Positions 57,243-64,000 of a stretch of DNA of 64,000 nt are shown in pieces; the first letter of the stretch is position 1; every line of letters begins with the position of its first letter. Source of the DNA: Dinoroseobacter sp049801095 (GTDB lineage: Bacteria; Pseudomonadota; Alphaproteobacteria; Rhodobacterales; Rhodobacteraceae); contig NZ_JBNAGH010000013.1 in assembly GCF_049801095.1 (NCBI RefSeq), positions 6,136-70,135 on the forward strand. Reading direction: 5' to 3'. Under the pieces are notes generated by a model, which searched no databases, was not told the DNA's origin, and was given only the letters and a program-made list of their open reading frames with translations. The position numbers and the translations under genes were made by a program.

Positions 57243-57692
57243 TCACTCCAAAACGACAGAAAAAGCAAAGGTAGTAGCAACCACAAGTGCGCCAGCCGCG
57301 GCGCAGATTTGCTTCGCCCAGAAAAAAATCTCTTGTAGCACGTAGCCAAAGTGCTTTTTGTTAAACTGATAATTGGCACTCTTTCGCCCCAACGCATTTT
57401 GAACTGAGAAGTAAGCGCACAAGTACTGAAAATAGTCAAAAATTATCGCAAGCATACCAACGAGCCCGGCGAAATTCACCCAGGCTTCATATTGCGCGAT
57501 GTATGTGGTCGAAAATGGTGTCTCCGATGTATGGATTGCGAATACCCAAGCAACAATGCCGAAACCAACAAGCCGGGAGGTCTCACTTATTCGCCCAGTG
57601 ACAGCACCCTTGTGTGAAACTCGAGCCTTCCGCTCGGCCTTCGCAAAAGCTTCAGCGCCAACGGCTTCGGACCTTTCATTCGAATCTGTCAT
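57243..57692 (-). CDS. Small membrane protein downstream of rpsB
   Basis: A 149-residue protein with a charged N terminus (TDSNERSEAVGAEAFAKAERKARVS) and three hydrophobic helices (LVGFGIVAWVFAIHT, WVNFAGLVGMLAIIFDYFQYL, ICAAAGALVVATTFAFSVV). No family recognised. It starts two bases after the rpsB stop, so it is probably translated from the same message. Its base composition is lower in GC than the VirB genes. Confidence 0.6.
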   Translation of the reverse strand: MTDSNERSEAVGAEAFAKAERKARVSHKGAVTGRISETSRLVGFGIVAWVFAIHTSETPFSTTYIAQYEAWVNFAGLVGMLAIIFDYFQYLCAYFSVQNALGRKSANYQFNKKHFGYVLQEIFFWAKQICAAAGALVVATTFAFSVVLE

Positions 57693-57694
57693 TC

Positions 57695-58513
57695 TCAAAA
57701 CTCTATCATGGGCCCTGGATCATCTGTATCTTCTTCTGCTGGTGCCTCGGCGGAGGCGTCTTCGGCCAGCGCTTCCTCAGCTGGGGCTTCTTCCATCGCA
57801 CCCAAGTCAACGCCTGCAGCGCCAAGCTGAGCAGACATGCCATCGAGTGCCGCACGTGCTGCCAGATCGCAGTAAAGTGCAATAGCGCGGGCGGCGTCGT
57901 CGTTGCCGGGGATGATGTAATCGACCCCATCAGGCGAACAGTTGGTGTCCACGACCGCCACAACCGGGATGCCCAGCTTGTTGGCTTCGGCCACGGCTAG
58001 TGCTTCTTTTTTGACGTCGATCACAAAGATCAGGTCAGGACGGCCGCCCATTTCGCGGATACCGCCCAGCGACGCCTGCAATTTGCCCTGGTCGCGCTCC
58101 ATGCCAAGGCGCTCTTTCTTGGTCAGCCCTTCAAAGCCGTTGGCGGCCTGTTCGTCGATCGCCTTGAGCCGGTTGATCGACTGCGACACGGTTTGCCAGT
58201 TGGTCAGCGTGCCACCCAGCCAGCGGTGGTTCATGTAGTACTGCGCGCATTTCTCAGCCGCCTCGGCCACGGGACCAGACGCCTGGCGCTTGGTGCCGAC
58301 AAACAGTACTCGACCGCCTTTGGCCACGGTGTCACGGATCGCTTGCAACGCCTGGTCCAGCATGGGCACCGTCTGTGTCAGATCCATGATGTGGATGCCA
58401 TTACGCGAAGCGTAGATGAATGGAGCCATCTTTGGGTTCCAGCGCTGCGTCTGGTGGCCGAAGTGAACGCCAGCTTCAAGTAATTGGCGCATTGAGAATT
58501 CTGGAATAGCCAT
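57695..58513 (-). CDS. rpsB: 30S ribosomal protein S2 on the plasmid
   Basis: The 272-residue protein is a full-length bacterial S2: MRQLLEAGVHFGHQTQRWNP, NGIHIMDLTQTVPML, VLFVGTKRQASGPVAEAAEK, MNHRWLGGTLTNWQTVSQSI and GIPVVAVVDTNCSPDGVDYI. An Ala/Glu-rich tail resembles Rhodobacterales S2. S2 joins the small subunit late and is essential. Chromosomal rpsB normally precedes tsf; here no tsf follows, and the gene lies among transfer and defence genes. ATG at 58513 gives the standard N terminus. It looks functional; I cannot tell whether it is a second copy. Confidence 0.95.
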   Translation of the reverse strand: MAIPEFSMRQLLEAGVHFGHQTQRWNPKMAPFIYASRNGIHIMDLTQTVPMLDQALQAIRDTVAKGGRVLFVGTKRQASGPVAEAAEKCAQYYMNHRWLGGTLTNWQTVSQSINRLKAIDEQAANGFEGLTKKERLGMERDQGKLQASLGGIREMGGRPDLIFVIDVKKEALAVAEANKLGIPVVAVVDTNCSPDGVDYIIPGNDDAARAIALYCDLAARAALDGMSAQLGAAGVDLGAMEEAPAEEALAEDASAEAPAEEDTDDPGPMIEF

Positions 58514-58931
58514 AGAATTACCTAGCAAAATCAAATCGGACTACATCGCCGAAGTATGTGTGACTTCATCAACCAATACGTCACGGTGTCAACAACAAAG
58601 CAAAGTTGACATGCAATTGCGGATCACATCAAATTATCAACGTTGCCGGTTGGAAGCTATAGACAGAAATCCAATTTTCTCAGACTGAGTTCTTAAAATT
58701 GAAACAGACTTTGGTTCGCGACGCAGAACTGGCTTTTAGGGGCTCTTTGCCGCCATTAGATCGATCGCAGCATGTTCCTCGAACAGGCCGCCCGACGCTG
58801 GCGGGGACGGCTCAAAGCCGCCGTCAACGGCACCGGCGCATTGCTGTGATGGGGTCCGTCGAAGCTGCCGTTGGTCGCGGGCGCAAAAACGCATGCTAAC
58901 TAGACTTGTTGAGCCCCCATTGACAACAAAG
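58514..58931. other. Gap upstream of rpsB, no gene supported
   Basis: About 420 bases. The part next to rpsB is AT-rich and should hold its promoter and leader. The part around 58735-58890 is GC-rich, unlike its surroundings, and may be a remnant of an older insertion; I could not identify it. Confidence 0.45.
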
Positions 58932-60995
58932 CTAGCCGATCTGCTGCGAGTCTTGTGTATTACGTAGAACACTGTTCGGTAAGTTCGGTACAGGAGTCGC
59001 TTCAATGACTGAACCGCTCGATTCTGAATCGATATCGATTGTGTAGTGAATGCCTGGTTCGTCTTCCGACCGGGGCAATCTGCGGCAAATCAATTGAGCA
59101 AGAGCTTCGTCCTCCACGGCACACACGATCTGGCGTCCGCCTTGCCTGATGGCACTCAAAACCTCGACTAAATGAAGTGCCCTGAAGTCATCAACGTGCT
59201 GCACAGGATCATCCAAAACCAGGGTCTGCCAGTTGGACCAAGATCGAGCTAAATGAACCGACAACAAGAATGCGATACCCGCGGCACGCCTTTGGCCGCT
59301 ACTAAATACGAACTGCGGATTCAGTTCGTTTCCGACCTTCAGACTAAGGAACCTTCGAACGTCACCACGAATACTGTATTCGATCTTCCGCCAATCAGTA
59401 TGCGGTCTCAAACGCTGATACAACTCATCCAGCAGCGGGCTAACCAGCGCAAGTCGTTCATCAATAATCTCACTTGCCGAACGGCGTACGTTTTTGTCGA
59501 GCGCCTTAGCCTGCGCCAACGCCGTCTGACATGCTTCAAGCTCATCCGCAGCTTGTTCAACCATTCCTCGGAAGTCGGTCACCCTTGCGTTCAGTGTGTT
59601 TAATCGATTGACCGACCGAGATGTATCAAGGGCATTAATAGCTCGCTCAGCCTCCACAACGCGGTTCCGTTCTGAGTCTGCCAATGTTGATAGACGTTCG
59701 GGATCGTTGATGTGTTCAATCGGCAGATCATTTTCTTCAAAGAAACTACGAAGTGCTGCTTCTTTCTCAATTATGTTTGTTTGCAGAGTCGCCGCCTCAG
59801 AAATCTCCAAGTCGAGAGAGGACAAAACTTTCTCAGCCTCGTTCATTGTAACGAGAGCTTCACGCGCTGTTGCTCGAGCTTCTGAAATGCCTGAGGCCAA
59901 TGTGCCGATGCGCGCCCTGAGACTCTGCAGACCAGCTTCGAATTCTTCTGATGTTCGTGCAGCAGCACAAAGCGGGCAATGCTCTTCGTGGAGACCCACA
60001 TGCTCTCCGTGTTCCAGCAATTCAGACAGGGACGCTGCAACACTGCTTGCGGCTTCCTCGATCTCCAACTTGCGCTGCTCTTCTTCAAGAACGAGCTTGC
60101 GCTCATCGAAAATTCTATCCGCGTTCCTTTTCTGAGTAGCTAACTCTGAGCGCCGCTCCTGTGCTTCCGGCGACTCATACTCCGCTCGCAGTTGTTCAAT
60201 TTCCCCAGCGTCGACACTGGCCTGTTCGAGGGCTAGTCGCTTCGCTCGGATTGTGGGAAGCAATTGAACTGCAGCGTTTCGCAGCTCAGGAATTTTGTCA
60301 TTACTGCTATACCTCAGTATCGATCTAAGCGCTGCGACAGCGGCTTCAACATCTGTGTTTTGTATTGCCAACTCAGATGCTTGTGAGAAGTCCGCGAGCG
60401 AGCGCGATAACTCCGACTTGGTACTTTCGTAAGCTGACTCCGCGCTCTTGACCCGATCTTCAGCTAACTTCACTATTTCTTTAGCCTTAGCCGAGTACTC
60501 GCTATTCTCGACTGCTCCAAAGGCGGCGCGAACCAAATCAAAACGTTCGGTTTCTTTCAGGTCTAAGCTCTGTGCAGCGATCCACTCATCTCTCAGGACA
60601 CTTGTTTTGATAAGCTGGGTTATCGGGTCCTCTGGGGTATCCCCAATGCACAGCGCGTGGACGATTTCGTCTACCGACTTGTCAGCTTGGTCTTCAAGGG
60701 TTCGTGTAACGACGAACGGTTCAGAACCTTCGTTTGAGAAGCCTACCCTTACAAAATGGGATTCAGGTCTTCCGGAGCCACGCCACCAATAATAGTCACG
60801 TACGTTTTCTCTATCTGCGCTTTCAACGGCATACTTACTGATTTGGCCGGTCAATCCGAATTCGATCGCGTCGCATACCGTACTCTTGCCAACACCGTTA
60901 CGCCCACTGATTACGGTGAAGCCTCCGCCAAAGTCGATCCGTACCTTTTCTCTAAAGCCACGAAAACCGCACATCTCTATGAAATCTAGTTTCAT
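58932..60995 (-). CDS. SMC/Rad50-like ABC ATPase of a defence operon
   Basis: A 687-residue ATPase: Walker A GRNGVGKST at 31-39, long coiled coils at about 170-320 and 350-510, a zinc-hook-like CPLC at 340-343 (EEHCPLCAAAR), ABC signature FSSGQRRA at 564-571 and Walker B TLVLDDPVQHVDD near 591-603. This is the SMC/Rad50 architecture at a size typical of defence-associated ATPases such as LmuB or the ABC-3C group. It is the third gene of an operon with SIR2 and a small middle protein. It probably senses invading DNA structure and releases the effector (inference). Confidence 0.85.
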   Translation of the reverse strand: MKLDFIEMCGFRGFREKVRIDFGGGFTVISGRNGVGKSTVCDAIEFGLTGQISKYAVESADRENVRDYYWWRGSGRPESHFVRVGFSNEGSEPFVVTRTLEDQADKSVDEIVHALCIGDTPEDPITQLIKTSVLRDEWIAAQSLDLKETERFDLVRAAFGAVENSEYSAKAKEIVKLAEDRVKSAESAYESTKSELSRSLADFSQASELAIQNTDVEAAVAALRSILRYSSNDKIPELRNAAVQLLPTIRAKRLALEQASVDAGEIEQLRAEYESPEAQERRSELATQKRNADRIFDERKLVLEEEQRKLEIEEAASSVAASLSELLEHGEHVGLHEEHCPLCAAARTSEEFEAGLQSLRARIGTLASGISEARATAREALVTMNEAEKVLSSLDLEISEAATLQTNIIEKEAALRSFFEENDLPIEHINDPERLSTLADSERNRVVEAERAINALDTSRSVNRLNTLNARVTDFRGMVEQAADELEACQTALAQAKALDKNVRRSASEIIDERLALVSPLLDELYQRLRPHTDWRKIEYSIRGDVRRFLSLKVGNELNPQFVFSSGQRRAAGIAFLLSVHLARSWSNWQTLVLDDPVQHVDDFRALHLVEVLSAIRQGGRQIVCAVEDEALAQLICRRLPRSEDEPGIHYTIDIDSESSGSVIEATPVPNLPNSVLRNTQDSQQIG

Positions 60996-61525
60996 GATTT
61001 GCCTCGGAGCAGCTCAAAGATCTCACTTGGAGATGCACTTCCCAGAAACCCATTTAGTGCTTCGCGCCGGATGCTTTTGGAGCGCGCGCGAACTCGGTCT
61101 TCGAGATCCTCACTCTCCAGAATTGGCCTCGCACGTATCGGTGCCAACATCATCAAAGCGTTTTCGACATCTTCATCAGTAACAACCCCTTGCCGCGCGA
61201 TCTTTCTTGTCAATGTGAAGTTCTCTTCAAGCTTCTCAATCGGTCTTCTGAGTTCTTGCGACTGGTCGCCCGTAAGAAATACAGAATAGACATTCCAAGC
61301 CTTGTCACTTGCGGATCTCAAGGCCAGTGCATGACGCTCCAGAACCTTCTTTTCTCTGGACTGCCATTCGGTGATCAGTTTCTGAGCTGAGTCAAATTCG
61401 TGAATAAATCCGACCACGGACTGGTTTTCAAAGCACGTTGCCTTAGTATCTGAATCGGCCCAGTTCCACGTTTGGTATCCGGCTTCTCGCAAGTAGATCT
61501 CGGTTTGAGTATGAATGTCCATCAT
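60992..61525 (-). CDS. Middle component of the SIR2/ABC defence operon
   Basis: A 177-residue soluble helical protein (YLREAGYQTWNWADSDTKATCFENQSVVGFIHEF, NVYSVFLTGD, LEENFTLTRKIARQGV) with no enzymatic motif. It overlaps SIR2 before it and the ATPase after it, each by four bases. Position and size match the middle components (ABC-3C) or LmuC-type adaptors that couple an SMC-like sensor to a toxic effector. The family assignment rests on context. Confidence 0.7.
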   Translation of the reverse strand: MMDIHTQTEIYLREAGYQTWNWADSDTKATCFENQSVVGFIHEFDSAQKLITEWQSREKKVLERHALALRSASDKAWNVYSVFLTGDQSQELRRPIEKLEENFTLTRKIARQGVVTDEDVENALMMLAPIRARPILESEDLEDRVRARSKSIRREALNGFLGSASPSEIFELLRGKS

Positions 61526-62910
61526 ACCTCCAATTCCTGCCGACCAGTTTCAAAGCTCAACCACAAACCAGATGACAACGGCCGAACAAAGTCGCCAACT
61601 CTACCTTCACGCACCACATTGCCCGGCATAGAAAGGTCCGTGGCCCCAGGCGCCACGATTATGTCGGTGCTTCCTAAAGCGGGGGCTTCAGCAAAGCGCG
61701 CCTTTAGTTGGTTCAGCGCAACGCCCGCACCGTTGACCACTCGTATCGACCTACCGTTAAGTTCGTATCCAAACACTGTTTGGGCAGCACCGGCTTTTCT
61801 TAGAAGCAAATGGAATGCGCCTAGTATCTCGCAGTTAATGGGGTGTTTCCTGGTTGCAGGTTCTCCAGCGGGGACACCTTCAGCGTCCCTCCTCAAACCG
61901 TACAAGGCCTCTGAGTCTAAGTCATCGACCTCTAGATGCTCGGGGTCAACTTCGCTCCCCTCGATATCTGCGTAAGTTTGCTTACCAGAGGCTAAGAGAC
62001 GCCGAATGTAGTTTGTTGAGAAGGCATTTCGCAGCTCATCAAGTGCATCAGCACCAGATTGTTGAACGTGGTCGAAGTTTACACCCTCCCCGTTGGCTAT
62101 GTTCCAAAGGTCGGGCGCTTTTTCTTGTAGGTTTTCTGGAGGTGCAGGATCAAAAACCGTTACAGAGAGCGGAGCAATCCCGGCCAGAACTTCTCCGAGA
62201 ACAGCGTTCAAGTAATCCCAATCAGACCAAAAACCAACCACAAGCAAATCCTTTTGCCGAAGATTGGCGGTCATCCACTCTCGGCTTCGCTGTATGCGAT
62301 TAGAAATCGGAGGCACATCAAGTTGAGATGGGGCCCAAACGGTCGCTTTCCGATCTATGGTTGAACAACCATGAAATTTCAAAAGCGGTCCCTGCGTGGC
62401 AGCTCGAACCGTCGCGTCTTCACCATCTATTGACGCTTGAAAATCAAATCCATTGTCGATCGCGTATCTTTCGATGAGCGTGTCATAGTTTGCGGAAAGT
62501 GCTGCAATTGCGGCTTTAGTGGTCAATAGATCTGCTACTGCAGCGTGGCCAGGGTTTGGCTGGCGCACGAACTTGTTCCAAGGAACTAGACGTTCAATGA
62601 ACACTGTTTCAAGAGTATCTGCGTCTACGAACGTCTGCGCGAGCGCCTCTAGATCATGACGAAGGGCAAGATCAGCGTCCGGGTCGATACTGAGCCTATA
62701 ATTTTCAAAACAATCTTCAGCGACCTTCCAAGCGGCAGGCAAGGAGCTTGGAGGTGCCATGGACAGGCCCGCCCCGCAAACAATCACCAATCTATCGGCA
62801 TGAATTGAAGATAACAGTTGCGCTCTTAAGTCTGGGTTCAACGTAAAACTCGGCCTAGTTAGTTTTTCAAATGTTGTGTCGGTCCGATGCAGGCCTGTAG
62901 CAATCTCCAA
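61522..62910 (-). CDS. SIR2-domain NADase-type effector
   Basis: The 462-residue protein has a SIR2-like NAD-binding fold: GAGLS at 46-50 (VIVCGAGLSMAPPS), SANYDTLIE with N141 and D143, and the catalytic-type His at 180 in LLKFHGCS. The C-terminal half (about 290-462) is unlike known sirtuins and may contact the partner proteins. SIR2 effectors in phage defence destroy NAD to stop infection. It is the first gene of a tight three-gene operon. The annotated TTG start at 62910 is uncertain, since no good ribosome site is seen. Confidence 0.82.
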   Translation of the reverse strand: MEIATGLHRTDTTFEKLTRPSFTLNPDLRAQLLSSIHADRLVIVCGAGLSMAPPSSLPAAWKVAEDCFENYRLSIDPDADLALRHDLEALAQTFVDADTLETVFIERLVPWNKFVRQPNPGHAAVADLLTTKAAIAALSANYDTLIERYAIDNGFDFQASIDGEDATVRAATQGPLLKFHGCSTIDRKATVWAPSQLDVPPISNRIQRSREWMTANLRQKDLLVVGFWSDWDYLNAVLGEVLAGIAPLSVTVFDPAPPENLQEKAPDLWNIANGEGVNFDHVQQSGADALDELRNAFSTNYIRRLLASGKQTYADIEGSEVDPEHLEVDDLDSEALYGLRRDAEGVPAGEPATRKHPINCEILGAFHLLLRKAGAAQTVFGYELNGRSIRVVNGAGVALNQLKARFAEAPALGSTDIIVAPGATDLSMPGNVVREGRVGDFVRPLSSGLWLSFETGRQELEV

Positions 62911-63167
62911 AGCAGGTATCAGATACTCTTGTTAGTTCATGCCTTAGCATACCTACCGCACCTGAGTAAGGCGACAACCAGGCTTTCAGGTGTGCCAATG
63001 TACTGCTTCGAAAGCCCTTGATCGTGAGCAACGGAATTTTCGAGCAAATACCGCGACTGGCTCGACGGTATGATCCTATGTGAAACTGCTCTTGCGCGTT
63101 GAATGTCTACTTTGTTCTTTTCGGGTTTAGCTTTTCGCCAAAGCAGCGAAGGTCCGCTTCCCGCCCG

Positions 63168-64000
63168 CTACTCCCTATCCCCGAGCAGTTCGTCGATGAA
63201 ATCACCTTGCTCGCGGAAGACCTGCCCCCACTTTTCTGGGACCGGGTCATCCCGATCCAATGTTTCCGGACGCAGCTCACCTGCGGTGTTTCCATCCATT
63301 TGCGTCTGCATGGATCGCGATTGCCGCCGACGCGCGCGTTCGCTTGTTGCCCTGTATTCGGCAGAGCCGGGATGGGGTGCAGGAGGAGCGGGTTTCGGGT
63401 CTTCAAACCAGGGCCCCACGCCGTCGACACGTGGGGGATAAGGGAAATCGCGGCCCGCCTGACGATCCGTAAGACTGATGAAAAAGGCATCCTCGAAATA
63501 CTTGATACGCTGTGCACGTATCGGGTGCTGCGGTGAGGCCAGGATGATCACTTCATCGGGATCCATGGTGCGAGCCTCGGTCTCCGAGAGGAGTGGGCGT
63601 TCCTCCAGACGCGAGGTCGTCGAAGTCGCACCCAGGATGCCCTTGTTGCGTCCATACATGCGTGTCACCGCCTCCCGGGTGGTGCTGCCGACGGCCGCCG
63701 AGACCTCCCGCACAGTGCGCTGGTCGCGGGGCGTAATGTAAAGCTTTAGCCCTGCCCCATTTTCAAGGCTTTCGCGCCCCTCGGGTCCGTAGATGCGGTC
63801 GAGGGAGGCCAATGACTGCGCAATCATCGCGACACGCCCGCCATAGGCCGCAAGCGAATGGATCGCCCGCTCGAGATAGGGCATCGCGCCCATTTGCTGA
63901 AACTCGTCGATCATCATCATGACCGGCCACGGCTCATCGGGACCCGGCTCATTCTGCCGTAAACTGGCGATGAGATCCGCGAACATCAGGCGCAGGAGCG
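63168..64000 (-). CDS. virD4: VirD4/TraG coupling protein, C-terminal part
   Basis: At least 277 residues, running off the right edge. Visible are Walker B MMMIDEFQQMG, the conserved RVAMIAQSLASLDRIYG block, LENGAGLKLYITPRDQRTVREVS and a Pro-rich charged tail. It is the hexameric ATPase that brings DNA and relaxase to the secretion channel. Its orientation is opposite to the virB operon, from which it is separated by the rpsB and defence genes. Confidence 0.9.
   Translation of the reverse strand, partial: LLRLMFADLIASLRQNEPGPDEPWPVMMMIDEFQQMGAMPYLERAIHSLAAYGGRVAMIAQSLASLDRIYGPEGRESLENGAGLKLYITPRDQRTVREVSAAVGSTTREAVTRMYGRNKGILGATSTTSRLEERPLLSETEARTMDPDEVIILASPQHPIRAQRIKYFEDAFFISLTDRQAGRDFPYPPRVDGVGPWFEDPKPAPPAPHPGSAEYRATSERARRRQSRSMQTQMDGNTAGELRPETLDRDDPVPEKWGQVFREQGDFIDELLGDRE

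Noticed and set aside
63099..63741. Open frames on the plus strand opposite virD4
   Set aside because: They are antisense shadows of the conserved coupling-protein frame.
1..64000. CRISPR arrays, tRNA and rRNA genes
   Set aside because: No regularly spaced repeat array and no tRNA- or rRNA-like sequence was noticed when reading both strands; a covariance-model search was not possible.

Overview
The window looks like part of a large repABC plasmid of the order Rhodobacterales (Alphaproteobacteria). The evidence is a complete repA-repB-repC cassette, high-GC coding sequence, a VirB type IV secretion locus of alphaproteobacterial layout, and a ribosomal protein S2 gene whose product closely follows the Rhodobacterales S2 sequence as I remember it. 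No rRNA, tRNA or CRISPR array was seen. All family names come from reading motifs by eye; no database was searched.

Layout. 1-1588: a metal-responsive module with a truncated CDF transporter and a transglutaminase-like protein, divergent from a MerR regulator. 1715-11867: plasmid backbone on the minus strand, with ArdC-like antirestriction protein, DUF4143 ATPase, RepC, an antisense ctRNA, RepB, RepA, a DUF736 protein, a ParB-like protein and a small hypothetical gene. 12397-16792: lone Rieske protein, secreted His-rich protein, Crp/Fnr regulator, DUF411 protein, CDF transporter, TVP38 protein and a small membrane protein. 16978-39510: a very complete copper island with a two-component system, L,D-transpeptidase, cytochrome c, CopC, CopD, multicopper oxidase, a second cytochrome c, DsbA-like protein, a second L,D-transpeptidase, CopZ, CopA, CueR, an Scs-type thiol module, CusB-CusA-CusF and DsbB. 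40249-43054: a 2.8 kb insertion element with transposase, merR, merT-like, merF and GDCCVxC genes, bounded by inverted repeats and a 5-bp target duplication, sitting 6 bp from a dif-like XerC/XerD site. 43285-45176: small regulators and an HTH/PIN toxin-antitoxin pair. 45191-57031: the VirB type IV secretion operon. 57243-62910: rpsB with a membrane protein, then a three-gene SIR2 / middle component / SMC-like ATPase defence operon. 63168-64000: the end of the VirD4 coupling protein gene, which runs off the window.

How it works together. Copper is probably sensed in the cytoplasm by CueR (19-bp-spacer promoters at copA, copZ and the 16.8 kb operon) and in the periplasm by the sensor kinase. 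CopA and CusBA export copper. The multicopper oxidase and cytochromes c deal with periplasmic Cu(I). The DsbA, DsbB and Scs proteins and the L,D-transpeptidases probably protect thiols and the cell wall. VirB and VirD4 suggest self-transfer.

Most notable points: the mercury-carrying IS beside a dif-like site, the five tandem CusF-like domains fused to CusB, the transglycosylase domain placed inside a VirB5-like protein, the extra-chromosomal rpsB, and the SIR2 three-component operon.
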